From Asaia bogorensis (GTDB lineage Bacteria > Pseudomonadota > Alphaproteobacteria > Reyranellales > Reyranellaceae), in assembly GCA_945905835.1 (NCBI GenBank), contig CAMDQJ010000012.1, positions 1-52,330 on the forward strand: a DNA stretch of 52,330 nt, given 5' to 3'. This document shows positions 26,512 through 35,368 of the stretch, piece by piece (positions within the stretch are counted from its first letter, which is position 1; the number at the start of each line of letters is the position of its first letter). Under the pieces are notes generated by a model. It saw only the letters and a list, made by a program, of their open reading frames with translations, did not search any database and was not told the origin of the DNA. A program made the position numbers and the translations under genes.

Positions 26512-27453
26512 ATGCTCGATTTCATCGCCCGCCGACTGATCGCCGTCATCCCCGTGCTCGCGGTGGTGGCGGTCTTCGTCTTCCTGATGCTGCGGCTGAC
26601 GCCGGGCGATCCGGCGGCGGTGATTGCCGGCGACAACGCGACCTCCGACCAGATCGCCGACATCCGCAACAAGCTCGGTCTCGACGAGCCGATCTGGACG
26701 CAGTTCGCGATCTGGATGCGCAACGTCCTGCAGGGCGATTTCGGCGAAAGCTTCTTCTTCAAGAAGACGGTGGCCGAGCTGATCGCCCAGCGCATCGAGC
26801 CGACCCTGGCGCTGTCGATCTGCACGCTGCTGATCGCTGTATCGACCGCTGTGCCGCTCGGCGTGCTGGCGGCCTACCGGCAAGGCTCGATGCTCGACCG
26901 CGTCGTCATGGGTTTCTCGGTGCTCGGTTTCTCGGTGCCGAGCTTCGTCATCGGTTACGTGCTGATCTACGTCTTCGCGATAGAACTCGGTTGGCTGCCG
27001 GTGCAGGGCTACATCCGCATCGGCGTCAATTTCTGGGGCTTCGTCGAGCGCATGGTGCTGCCCTCGATCACGCTCGGCATCATCTATATCGCCCTAATCG
27101 CCCGCATCACGCGCGCCTCGGTGCTGGAAGTGCTGAACGAGGATTACATCCGCACCGCCCGCGCCAAGGGCCTGTCCAATCGCGTCGTGCTGATGCGCCA
27201 TGCGCTGCGCAACGCCGCGGTGCCGATCCTGACCGTGATCGGCATCGGCATCGCGCTGCTGATCGGCGGCGCCGTGGTGACCGAAAGTGTGTTCGGCCTG
27301 CCCGGCCTCGGCCGCCTCACCGTCGAGGCGGTGCTCTCCCGCGACTTCCCGACGATCCAGACCGTCATCCTGCTGTTCTCGGTGGTCTATGTCGTGATCA
27401 ACCTCCTGATCGACATCGGCTACACCCTGTTCGACCCGAGGATCCGCTATTGA
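26512..27453 (+). CDS. ABC transporter permease, DppB-type
   Basis: The 313-residue inner-membrane permease has six predicted helices and the family-typical start MLDFIARRLIAVIPVLAVVAV, with RLTPGDPA near residue 32 and DEPIWTQF near 59. The EAA loop contacting the ATPase reads VLEVLNEDYIRTARAKGLSNRVVLMRHALRNA near residues 205-240. I start at the ATG at 26512, which has an AGAGAGAA leader; a GTG at 26461 in the same frame lies inside the REP-like element and is not used. It overlaps dppC by a TTGA junction. Confidence 0.94.
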   Translation: MLDFIARRLIAVIPVLAVVAVFVFLMLRLTPGDPAAVIAGDNATSDQIADIRNKLGLDEPIWTQFAIWMRNVLQGDFGESFFFKKTVAELIAQRIEPTLALSICTLLIAVSTAVPLGVLAAYRQGSMLDRVVMGFSVLGFSVPSFVIGYVLIYVFAIELGWLPVQGYIRIGVNFWGFVERMVLPSITLGIIYIALIARITRASVLEVLNEDYIRTARAKGLSNRVVLMRHALRNAAVPILTVIGIGIALLIGGAVVTESVFGLPGLGRLTVEAVLSRDFPTIQTVILLFSVVYVVINLLIDIGYTLFDPRIRY

Positions 27454-28385
27454 CCGTAATCACCGAACACGTCGTCGATTCAGCCTCGATCGCCTCGGCG
27501 GCGACCAAGCGCAAGAGCCTGTGGGCGCTGGCCGTCCGTAACCCGAGCGTGATCTTCGGCGGTGTCATTCTGCTGATCATGCTGACGATCGCCATCCTGG
27601 CGCCGTTTCTCGGCACTGTCGATCCGACGCGCATCGATCCCGCGGCGCGCAACAAGAAGCCGGGCACCGAGATCACCTTCAAGCTGGAAGACGGCAAGAC
27701 GCTGAAGCGCACCGTGCTAATGGGCACCGACAGCCTCGGCCGCGACGTCTATAGCCGCGTCATCTACGGCACGCGCGTCTCGCTGATGATCGGCGTCTCG
27801 GTCGCCATCTGCGCCGTCGGCATCGGCACGGTGATCGGCCTAGTCTCGGGCTACATAAGACGGCTCGACGGCATCATCATGCGCATCATGGACGGCTTGA
27901 TGGCGATACCGGGCATATTGCTCGCCATCGCGCTGGTCTCGATCTGGCGCGCCGGCCTCATCACCGTGATCTTCGCCATCGTCGTGCCCGACGTACCGCG
28001 CGTCGTGCGACTCGTGCGCTCGATCGTGCTCACGGTGCGTGAAGAACCCTACGTCGAGGGCGCGATCTCGGTCGGCACGCCGACCTGGACGCTGATGTTC
28101 CGCCACATCCTGCCCAACACTATCGCGCCGCTGATCGTGCAGGGCACCTTCATCGCCGCCGCCGCGATTCTGGCCGAGGCGATCCTGTCGTTCCTCGGCA
28201 TCGGCATCCCGCCGGAAATCCCGAGCTGGGGCAACATCATGGCCGAAGGCCGCACGCTGTTCCGCGTGTTCCCGCATAACATCATGTATCCTGGCATCTT
28301 CCTTGCTCTGACCGTGCTGGCAATCAATATCATGGGCGATGGGCTGCGCGACACGCTCGATCCCAAGATGAGCAAGAAAGTCTGA
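27450..28385 (+). CDS. ABC transporter permease, DppC-type
   Basis: The 311-residue permease is the partner of the DppB-type protein. It has an N-terminal cytoplasmic tail (about 30 residues), the first helix near 42-62, FLGTVDPTRIDPAAR, the DSLGRDVYSRVIYGTRVSL block, and the EAA loop EEPYVEGAISVGTPTWTLMFRHILPN near 200-225. No ATG fits; a TTG at 27450 overlapping the dppB stop is the likely start. An internal insertion of about 20 residues (NKKPGTEITFKLEDGKTLKR) after the first helix is typical of this subgroup. It joins the ATPase gene by an overlap (TGATG). Confidence 0.92.
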   Translation: MTVITEHVVDSASIASAATKRKSLWALAVRNPSVIFGGVILLIMLTIAILAPFLGTVDPTRIDPAARNKKPGTEITFKLEDGKTLKRTVLMGTDSLGRDVYSRVIYGTRVSLMIGVSVAICAVGIGTVIGLVSGYIRRLDGIIMRIMDGLMAIPGILLAIALVSIWRAGLITVIFAIVVPDVPRVVRLVRSIVLTVREEPYVEGAISVGTPTWTLMFRHILPNTIAPLIVQGTFIAAAAILAEAILSFLGIGIPPEIPSWGNIMAEGRTLFRVFPHNIMYPGIFLALTVLAINIMGDGLRDTLDPKMSKKV

Positions 28386-30022
28386 TGTCCGACAAAGTTA
28401 CCGACAAGAGGCCCGTCCTCGAAGTCCGCAATCTCTCCGTCTCCCTGCCGAAGGGCGCCGACCGCGCCTTCGCCGTCGAAAAGGTGAGCTTCACCGTCAA
28501 TCCCGGCGAGATCGTCTGTCTCGTGGGTGAATCAGGCTCGGGCAAGTCGGTGATCGCCTTCACCGTCATGGGCCTGCTCGCCAAGGCGCTGAAGCCGACC
28601 GAGGGCGTGATCCTGCTCGAGGGCGAGAATATCCTGACGGCCGACGAAACCCGCCTGCGGGAACTGCGCTGCACGCGCATGTCGATGATCTTCCAGGAGC
28701 CGATGACGGCGCTGAACCCGGTCATGACCTGCGGCATGCAGATCGACGAGGTGCTGGAGACCCACACCAAGCTTGACGCCGCCGAGCGCAAAGCCAAGAT
28801 CATCGCCATCCTCGAGCGCGTGAAGCTGCCCGAGCCCGAGCGCATCTACGCCTCCTACCCACACCAGCTCTCGGGCGGCCAGCGCCAGCGCATCATGATC
28901 GCCATGGCGCTGGTGCTCAACCCGGTGCTGCTGATTGCCGACGAGCCGACGACGGCGCTCGACGTCACGACGCAGGCCGAGATCCTGAAGCTGATTGCAG
29001 AATTGCAGACACTGGAAGGCACTGGCGTACTGTTCATCACCCATGATTTCGGCGTCGTCGCCGAGATCGCCCATCGCGTCGCCGTTCTGCGCTGGGGCCA
29101 GCTGGTCGAGATGGGCACCACCGAGCAGATCCTGTCGCGGCCCGGCCATGGCTACACCAAGATGCTGATCTCCTCGGTGCCGTCGATCCATCCCGTTCAC
29201 CGCGGCGTGCGCAAGGAAGGCATTACCGTCCTGCGCACCGAGAAGCTCGAGAAGACCTACAGCGGCAGCGCCTTCTTCCAGAAGGCGCGCGTCGTGAAGG
29301 CCGCCATCGACGTCGACCTCGACATCCGCCGCGGCGAGACGTTGGGCATCGTGGGCGAATCTGGATCGGGCAAGTCGACGGTGGCGCGCTGCATCGCCCG
29401 CCTGATCGACCCGACCGGCGGCAAGATCTTCCTCGGCGACACCGAGATCGCCACCATGCCGGCCGGCAAGCTGCGCCCGCACCGCCGGCGCGTGCAGATC
29501 GTCTTCCAGGATCCCTACCGCTCGATGAACCCGCGCATTACCATCGGTGAATCGATCATCGAGGGCCCGATGAATTTTGGCTTGAAGCGCGACGAGGCGC
29601 TGGTGCGGGCGCGCAAGCTGATGGAAACTGTGCGGCTCGATCCCAATTCGCTCGACCGCTATCCCCACCAGTTCTCCGGCGGCCAGCGCCAGCGCATCTG
29701 CATCGCCCGCGCGCTCGCCATGGAACCCGAGCTGCTAATCGCCGACGAGGCGGTCTCCGCGCTCGACGTCTCGGTGCAGAAGCAGGTGCTCGAGCTTCTT
29801 GACGAGATCCGCCAGCGCCTGAACCTCGCAGTGCTGTTCATCACCCACGACCTGCGCGTCGCAGCCCAGATCTGCGACTACGTCGCGGTGATGAGCAAGG
29901 GCCGCGTCGTCGAGTATGGCTCGGCCGAGCAGGTGTTCGGCGCGCCGACGCACGAGTACACTAAGGCCCTGTTCGCCGCCGCTCCCGGCCGCAACTGGGA
30001 ATTTGGCAAGTTCGCGGCTTAG
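28385..30022 (+). CDS. Fused double ATP-binding protein of a peptide ABC transporter (DppD-DppF type)
   Basis: The 545-residue protein contains two complete ABC ATPase domains that are separate proteins (DppD and DppF) in E. coli. Domain 1 (about residues 8-265) has Walker A GESGSGKS, signature LSGGQRQRI and Walker [13 protein letters not shown]. Domain 2 (about 280-535) has [18 protein letters not shown] and [12 protein letters not shown]. Each ends in an oligopeptide-type C-terminal extension ([14 protein letters not shown] and [13 protein letters not shown]). It powers the permeases upstream, which are translationally coupled to it. Confidence 0.95.
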   Translation: MSDKVTDKRPVLEVRNLSVSLPKGADRAFAVEKVSFTVNPGEIVCLVGESGSGKSVIAFTVMGLLAKALKPTEGVILLEGENILTADETRLRELRCTRMSMIFQEPMTALNPVMTCGMQIDEVLETHTKLDAAERKAKIIAILERVKLPEPERIYASYPHQLSGGQRQRIMIAMALVLNPVLLIADEPTTALDVTTQAEILKLIAELQTLEGTGVLFITHDFGVVAEIAHRVAVLRWGQLVEMGTTEQILSRPGHGYTKMLISSVPSIHPVHRGVRKEGITVLRTEKLEKTYSGSAFFQKARVVKAAIDVDLDIRRGETLGIVGESGSGKSTVARCIARLIDPTGGKIFLGDTEIATMPAGKLRPHRRRVQIVFQDPYRSMNPRITIGESIIEGPMNFGLKRDEALVRARKLMETVRLDPNSLDRYPHQFSGGQRQRICIARALAMEPELLIADEAVSALDVSVQKQVLELLDEIRQRLNLAVLFITHDLRVAAQICDYVAVMSKGRVVEYGSAEQVFGAPTHEYTKALFAAAPGRNWEFGKFAA

Positions 30023-30044
30023 GCGTTCCACGCAGTGGAGCGCC
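30022..30044 (+). repeat. Short hairpin after the ATPase gene
   Basis: Arms GGCGTTCCAC and GTGGAGCGCC (one wobble pair) enclose GCA. The hairpin has no following T-run, so it is more likely an mRNA-stabilising or attenuating hairpin than a full terminator. Confidence 0.4.
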
Positions 30045-30060
30045 CAAGGAGAAGAAACAC

Positions 30061-31050
30061 ATGGCCAACACACGACGTCGCCAGGCGCTCGGGTTCATCG
30101 GCGCACTTGCCGCTTCCCGCGTGCTTCCGACCGCCGGGCAGACGATCATCTTCCCGTCGAAGCCGATCCGGCTGATCGTGCCGCACGCCCCCGGCGGCAA
30201 CTCCGACACGTTCGGCCGCATCCTGGCGCAGAAGCTCGGGGAACGCGTCAACCAGCAGGTCGTGGTGGAGAACCGCCCGGGCGCCGGCGGAACGGTGGGC
30301 TGCGCGCTCGTGTCCAAATCGGCTGCCGACGGTTACACGCTGGTGGTGGCCGACAACGGCACGCACGCCATCGCTCCCACACTGTACGGTGCGAAGCTTG
30401 CCTACGATGTCTTCAAGGACTTCACGTCGATCACGCTCGCGGCCACCTTCCCGACCGTGATCATCATGCACCCGTCGGTACCCGCCGCAAACGCCAAGGA
30501 GTTCGTGGCACTGGCCAAGAGCCAACCGGGAAAGCTCACCTACTCTTCCGCCGGCACCGGCAACGGATCGCACCTGACCGTGGAGATGTTCCGCGCCGCG
30601 GCGGGCGGGATCGAGATGGTGCACGTTCCCTACAAGGGCGGCGCCCCGGCCGTGCAGGCACTGCTGGCCGGCGAGGTGCAATTGTCGTCGGTCAGCGTCA
30701 ACACCGCGCTGCCGCATATTCAGGCCGGCAAGGTGCGGGCGCTAGGCATCGCCTCGTCGAAGCGATCGCCGGCGTTGCCCGACGTGCCGACCTTCATCGA
30801 GAGCGACATCCTGTTCGAAGGCGACAGCTGGCTGGCCATCATGGGCCCGCCCGGCATCCCGGCCGATGTCGCGGCGAAGCTCAACCGGGAGATCGCCGCC
30901 ACGCTGCGCCAGCCCGAGGTGGAGGAACGCCTGGCCAAGATCGGCCTGGTCGTGGTGGCCTCGCCGCAAGCCGGGCTTACCGAAGTGTTGCAACGCGACG
31001 TGCCCAAGTGGGGCAAGGCCGTCAAGGACTCCGGCGCTGTCGCCGAATAA
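30061..31050 (+). CDS. Tripartite tricarboxylate transporter substrate-binding protein (Bug family)
   Basis: The 329-residue periplasmic protein is a Bug/TctC-family solute-binding protein. It has a signal sequence with arginines (TRRRQALGFIGALAA), then the family hallmarks SKPIRLIVPHAPGGNSDTFGR near residue 37, VVENRPGAGGTVG near 73, YSSAGTGNGSHLTVEMF near 160, VPYKGGAPAVQALLAGEV near 190, and GIPADVAAKLNREIA near 265. Bug proteins bind carboxylates and are often orphans. No TctA/TctB membrane partner is in the window. It follows the ABC operon by 38 bases with an AGGAG ribosome site. Confidence 0.92.
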   Translation: MANTRRRQALGFIGALAASRVLPTAGQTIIFPSKPIRLIVPHAPGGNSDTFGRILAQKLGERVNQQVVVENRPGAGGTVGCALVSKSAADGYTLVVADNGTHAIAPTLYGAKLAYDVFKDFTSITLAATFPTVIIMHPSVPAANAKEFVALAKSQPGKLTYSSAGTGNGSHLTVEMFRAAAGGIEMVHVPYKGGAPAVQALLAGEVQLSSVSVNTALPHIQAGKVRALGIASSKRSPALPDVPTFIESDILFEGDSWLAIMGPPGIPADVAAKLNREIAATLRQPEVEERLAKIGLVVVASPQAGLTEVLQRDVPKWGKAVKDSGAVAE

Positions 31051-31061
31051 AGGACGACAGT

Positions 31062-31090
31062 GTCTCACCGGAGTCTCACTCGGGTGAGAC
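31062..31090 (+). terminator. Hairpin after the Bug gene, possible terminator
   Basis: Arms GTCTCACC (31062-31069) and GGTGAGAC (31083-31090) enclose 13 bases. There is no clear T-run, so termination efficiency is uncertain. Confidence 0.4.
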
Positions 31091-31168
31091 ATCTCCGATG
31101 CATGTAGCATAGGCATTATTCGCGATTCGTTTCACTTTTCGTCCCCCCTTCCGATACAGACTTTTGGC

Positions 31169-31630
31169 TCAGGCGTACCTGCCCCGCACCAGCCTCTCGA
31201 TCCATCCCGCCGCCAGGAAAGCGGCAGCCGAAATGATCGTGGCGACAGCCGAGACGCCGAAGGCCTGCTCGGTCTGGAAATCCGACTTGGTTTTGGCGAC
31301 GAGATAGCCCAGCCCCGTCGTTCCCATCAGGAACTCCGCCACCATGGCAGCCAGAATGGCGTGCTCCGCCGCCAACTTGAAGGCGATGGCGAGGTTGGGC
31401 GGCGCCAACGGCAAGGCAAGCCGCGTCAGGATCGAGAGCTTCGAGGCGCCGAGTACGCGGAACAGGTCCTCGCTGCCCGCCGGCGGCGAGCGCAGGCCCG
31501 ACGAGGCGAAGACGAAGGACGGAAAGAAGGTGATGATCACCACGATCGCCAGAACCGTCGAGGTGTCGTAGCCCAGTAGCCGGGCGATCACCGGGATCAG
31601 GGCCACCACCGGCACCGAGCTGAACAGCAC
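31169..31630 (-). pseudogene. ABC transporter permease, C-terminal fragment (SsuC/TauC-like)
   Basis: About 153 residues match the C-terminal part of a binding-protein-dependent permease: the EAA loop EDLFRVLGASKLSILTRLALPLAPPNLAIAFKLA, then MVAEFLMGTTGLGYLV, with a final helix. A full family member has about 250 residues; the first 90-100, with the leading helices, are missing. The frame can be followed a few codons upstream (to about 31670) but not into family-like helices. No cognate ATPase or binding protein is nearby. It looks like a relic. Confidence 0.75.
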
Positions 31631-31746
31631 GGTGAGCCGATGCGCGGCTCGCTGGCGAAAGATTCGCGCAGTTCGGCACGGCCGATCTCGGAACGGCGGA
31701 AGTGCAGCTGATGGACAGGGCCCTCGCCTCCTAGCAAACTCGCTGT

Positions 31747-33216
31747 ATGAAAAAAATCTTCACCGCCTGCCTCGGCACCGAGACCAACACTTTTGCGTCG
31801 ATTCCCACCGGACATCAGCTCTTCGAGGAGACCTGTCTCTTCCGCAACGCCAGCTACGGCAAGAACATCCCGATGTTCGGCGCACCGCTATCGGTGTGGA
31901 AGCAGCGCGCCGACACCAAGGGCTGGCGGACGGTCGAAAGCCTCTGCGCCTTCGCCATGCCGGCCGGCAGGACGGTGAAGAAGGTCTACGAGGCCTTCCG
32001 CGACGAGATCGTGGCCGACCTCAAGGCAGCGATGCCGGTCGATGCGGTGTTCCTCTCGATGCACGGCGCCATGGTGGCCGAGGGCTATGACGACTGCGAA
32101 AGCGACGTTTTGGCGCACGTCCGCAAGGTCGTCGGGCCCGACGTGCCGGTCGGCGTAGAACTCGATCTCCATTGCAACATCGGCGAGGGCACCTTCCGCG
32201 ATGCCACCGTGCTGGTACTGTTCAAGGAATATCCGCATGTCGACGTCTCGGAGCGCGCCGAGGATCTCTTCACAGTGATGGAAGGCGCCATCGAGGGCCG
32301 CACCAAGCCGGTGATGGCCGCCTGGGACTGCCGCATGATCGGCGTGTTCCACACCACGCGCGAGCCGATGCGCGGCTTCGTCGACAAGCTATCGTCGATG
32401 GAAGGCAAGGACGGCGTGCTGTCGCTCTCGATCGCCCACGGCTTCCCGTGGTCCGACATCAAGGAGATGAGCAGCAAGATCATCGTCGTCACCGACAACG
32501 ACAGGCCCAAGGCCCAAAAGTTCGCCAAGGAACTCGGCCAGGAATTCTTCGCCATGCGGTCGGCCACGCAACCGCCTTACGTCACGCTCGGCACGGCCAT
32601 GGCACGCGCCCAGTCGCACAACCTGCCCAAGCCGATGGTGCTGGCCGACGTCTCGGACAATGCCGGCGGCGGGGCGGCCTCCGATTCGACCTTCATCCTG
32701 CGCGAGCTTCTGGACAAGAAGATCGAGGACGCCGCCATCGCCATGTTCTGGGATCCCGGCGCGGTGAAGCTCGCCTTCGAGGTCGGCGAAGGTGCCGAGC
32801 TCGACCTGCGCCTGGGCGGCAAGCTCGGGCCGCAATCGGGCCCGCCGATCGACTGCCGCGCCAAGGTGCTGAAGCTCGAGAAGGAAGTCTTCATCCAGTT
32901 CGGCGGCCAGCGCAAAGGCACCAACCCGATCGGCGATGCTGCCGCCCTGCAGATCGGCGGCGTGACGGTGATCGTCAACACCAAGCGCAGCCAGTGCCAC
33001 AGCCTCGACTGCTTCACCAAGCTCGGCGTCGACCCCTCGACCAAGAAGGTCGTGGTGGTGAAATCGATGCAGCACTTCCACGCGGCCTACGCGCCAATTG
33101 CGTCGGAGGTCGTGTACGTGGCGGCACCCGGCGCGCTGGTGCCGGACTGGTCGCTGTTGCCCTACACCAAGGTCGACAAGACACAGTGGCCCTTCGTTGC
33201 AAACCCGCACGGCTGA
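31747..33216 (+). CDS. M81 family metallopeptidase (microcystinase C/MlrC-like)
   Basis: The 489-residue protein belongs to the MlrC family (DUF1485 plus MlrC C-terminal domain); the founding member cleaves the linearised microcystin tetrapeptide. Conserved parts are the start KIFTACLGTETNTFASIPT, the metal-site segment DAVFLSMHGAMVAEG near residue 100, VELDLHCNIG near 138, FKEYPHVDVSERA near 160, and the C-terminal VLADVSDNAGGGAASDSTFILREL near 299. The natural substrate is not known, probably an unusual peptide or amide. It has an ATG at 31747 and is followed two bases after its stop by the RidA gene. Confidence 0.92.
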   Translation: MKKIFTACLGTETNTFASIPTGHQLFEETCLFRNASYGKNIPMFGAPLSVWKQRADTKGWRTVESLCAFAMPAGRTVKKVYEAFRDEIVADLKAAMPVDAVFLSMHGAMVAEGYDDCESDVLAHVRKVVGPDVPVGVELDLHCNIGEGTFRDATVLVLFKEYPHVDVSERAEDLFTVMEGAIEGRTKPVMAAWDCRMIGVFHTTREPMRGFVDKLSSMEGKDGVLSLSIAHGFPWSDIKEMSSKIIVVTDNDRPKAQKFAKELGQEFFAMRSATQPPYVTLGTAMARAQSHNLPKPMVLADVSDNAGGGAASDSTFILRELLDKKIEDAAIAMFWDPGAVKLAFEVGEGAELDLRLGGKLGPQSGPPIDCRAKVLKLEKEVFIQFGGQRKGTNPIGDAAALQIGGVTVIVNTKRSQCHSLDCFTKLGVDPSTKKVVVVKSMQHFHAAYAPIASEVVYVAAPGALVPDWSLLPYTKVDKTQWPFVANPHG

Positions 33217-33217
33217 G

Positions 33218-33697
33218 ATGACAACGCTGCAACGACTTCTTCTGCCTGCTCTTGCGGCGTTGGCCGTGGCTACGGCACCGGCTTTGGCCCAAACGTCGCC
33301 CAACGGCGTGAAGCCGATCAACCCGCCAGGCGCGCCCAAGGCGGTCGGCGCCTAGGGCCTCGGCGCCCGCGCCGGCGACTTCGTCTTCCTGGCTGGCATG
33401 CAGGGCTTCGATCCCGCGACCAACGAGCTGGAGAAGGAGCCCGAGGCCCGAATCCGCCGCGCCTTCCTCGACATCAGGATGCTGGCCGCATCGGAAGGCG
33501 CCACCCTGCACGATTGCGTGCGCGTTACCGTCTATCTCAGCGACCTGCACCGCTACGCGCCGATCGTCGACAGGGTGCAGGCCGAGCTCTGGGGCAAGCC
33601 GCCCTATCCGCCGCGCACCATGATAGAAATCCAGCGCCTGTTCGACGACGACATCGTCGAGATCGACACGGTCTTCTACGCGCCGCAGAAGAAGTAG
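33218..33697 (+). pseudogene. RidA-family protein with signal peptide, interrupted by an in-frame UAG
   Basis: The frame reads 45 residues with a secretion signal (MTTLQRLLLPALAALAVATAPALAQ) and the RidA beginning NPPGAPKAVGA, meets TAG at 33353-33355, and then continues without any frame change as GLGARAGDFVFLAGMQGFDP to a normal end (DDDIVEIDTVFYAPQKK). The family has Tyr-Ser at the stop (motif G-x-Y-S), so a substitution or a three-base deletion (TATTCG to TAG) would explain it. RidA proteins deaminate reactive enamine/imine intermediates. Translation restarting at 33398 would give 99 residues lacking the first strand. It directly follows the M81 peptidase. Confidence 0.8.
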
Positions 33698-33732
33698 GCC
33701 GCGCAACCCAACTCGGGCAGGGGACTTCCATC

Positions 33733-34422
33733 ATGAAGGGGCAGCGGCCGTTCGTAGCCGATCCGCACAGCGTCCGGGGCCGCTCTTCGTCTATATCGAG
33801 GGCGACGGCATCGCCTATCTCGAGCAGCGCACGCCTTCCACCGACCCGACGCCGGTCGATCCGCTGGCGTTGCGCCCGGCGGCCGCCGATCCCGGGCCGG
33901 CGGTCGCCTGGCTCGGACGTCCCTGCCAGTTCGCACCGGGCCGCGGCGATCCGCGCTGCACGGTACGCGACTGGACGCTCGGCCGCTTCGCCGAGCCGGT
34001 GATTGCCGCCGTCGACGACGCCGTCGGCCGCGAGCACGCGCGCCATCCGGGGCGCCCCCTAGTGCTGGTGGGCTATTCCGGCGGCGGCGTGGTCGCCGCC
34101 CTCGTCGCGGCCCGCCGGCGCGACGTGGCTTTGCTGATCGCCGTGGCCGCACCGCTCGATCCGGCGGACTGGACGCGCCACCTGAGCCTGTCGCCGCTCG
34201 AGGGTTCGCAGTCGCCGATGGGTCATGCGCGCGCTCTCCGGCGTGCCGCTGGTGGCCTTTGCCGGAGAGCGGGATACCATGGTGCCGGTCGGCTCGATCC
34301 GCTCGGCACTGGGCAAGCTTGGGCCCGGCGCCATGACCCGATTGATCGTCATCCCGAATTTCGATCACCGCTGCTGCTGGGTTCGTGACTGGAAACGCCT
34401 GTGCGAGATGGCCGCGCCCTGA
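33733..34422 (+). pseudogene. Alpha/beta hydrolase, frameshifted
   Basis: Family sequence is clear in one frame from about 33780 (PLFVYIEGDGIAYLEQRTPS) through the nucleophile elbow VLVGYSGGGVVAALVA near 34070 to LSPLEGSQSP near 34215. It then resumes in another frame as MRALSGVPLVAFAGERDTMVPVG and ends FDHRCCWVRDWKRL, with Asp and His of a Ser-Asp-His triad in the second frame. One extra base near 34224 (CAG for CA) would rejoin them. The N-terminus also lacks a usable start in the main frame: the ATG at 33733, although preceded by an AGGGGA ribosome site, is in a different frame. Confidence 0.75.
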
Positions 34423-34510
34423 GCCTTTCGAGGGCCGGAACCGTCGGGGAAGGACCTTGATCGCCCGAACGGCCACAACGACAATCCCACCTCAACAGGG
34501 GATCTCCATC

Positions 34511-35365
34511 ATGAAAATCGGCGCGGTGATGTTCTTCACCACGGACTCCATGCAGCCGGGTCCGCTGGGGCGCGCGCTGGAAGAGCGGGGCTTCGAATCG
34601 CTGTGGGTGCCCGAGCACACGCACATCCCGTCCTCGCGCAAGACGCCCTATCCGGCGGGCGGGCCGTTGATCCGGCCCTACTACGACATCATGGATCCGT
34701 TCCTGGCACTCAATACCGCCGCCACGGTGACGAAAAGGCTCCGGATCGGCACCGGCATCGCGCTACTGACCCAGCGCGACCCGATCGTCACCGCCAAGAT
34801 GGTCTCGACGCTCGACCAGCTCTCGGGCGGCCGTTTCCTGTTCGGCGTCGGTAACGGCTGGAACCAGGACGAGGTCGAGAACCACGGCACGGTATTTGGC
34901 TCCCGCCACAAGCTGGCGCGCGAGCGCATCGAGGCGATGAAGGAGATATGGACCCAGGAAGAGCCCGAGTATCACGGTGAGTTCGTGAACTTCGACAAGA
35001 TGAAGCAGTGGCCGAAGCCGGCGCAGAAGCCGCATCCGCCGATCATCGTCGGCGGCGCCTTCCCCTATGCCGCGCGGCGTGCCATCCGCTATGGCGACGG
35101 CTGGATTCCCCGTGCCGACCGACTGGAGAAGGGCGGCATCGGCGTCATCATCGAGCAGTTCCGCAATCTGGCGACGGAGTCCGGCCGCGATCCCGCCACC
35201 CTGCCGATCAGCATCTTCCGCGTGCCCGACGAGATCGACCGCCTGCGCTTCTGCGAGGAGATAGGCATCGACCGCGTCGTCTTCTCGCTGCCGGCGGAGA
35301 AGGAAGACGGGATCATGCCGATCCTCGACCGCTGGGCCGAGCTGAAGCGTCAACTGGGCGGCTGA
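34511..35365 (+). CDS. LLM class flavin-dependent oxidoreductase
   Basis: The 284-residue luciferase-like monooxygenase-fold protein resembles the F420-dependent TIGR03619 group (MKIGAVMFFTTDSMQPGPLG, EERGFESLWVPEHTHIP, then RLRIGTGIALLTQRDPI and LSGGRFLFGVGNGWNQDE). Whether it uses F420 or FMN is open; no cofactor biosynthesis gene is in the window. The ATG at 34511 follows the same kind of leader (AGGGGAtctccatc) as the ATG at 33733, and earlier in-frame sequence is not family-like. The second LLM gene begins 3 bases after its stop. Confidence 0.9.
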   Translation: MKIGAVMFFTTDSMQPGPLGRALEERGFESLWVPEHTHIPSSRKTPYPAGGPLIRPYYDIMDPFLALNTAATVTKRLRIGTGIALLTQRDPIVTAKMVSTLDQLSGGRFLFGVGNGWNQDEVENHGTVFGSRHKLARERIEAMKEIWTQEEPEYHGEFVNFDKMKQWPKPAQKPHPPIIVGGAFPYAARRAIRYGDGWIPRADRLEKGGIGVIIEQFRNLATESGRDPATLPISIFRVPDEIDRLRFCEEIGIDRVVFSLPAEKEDGIMPILDRWAELKRQLGG

Positions 35366-35368
35366 GTC

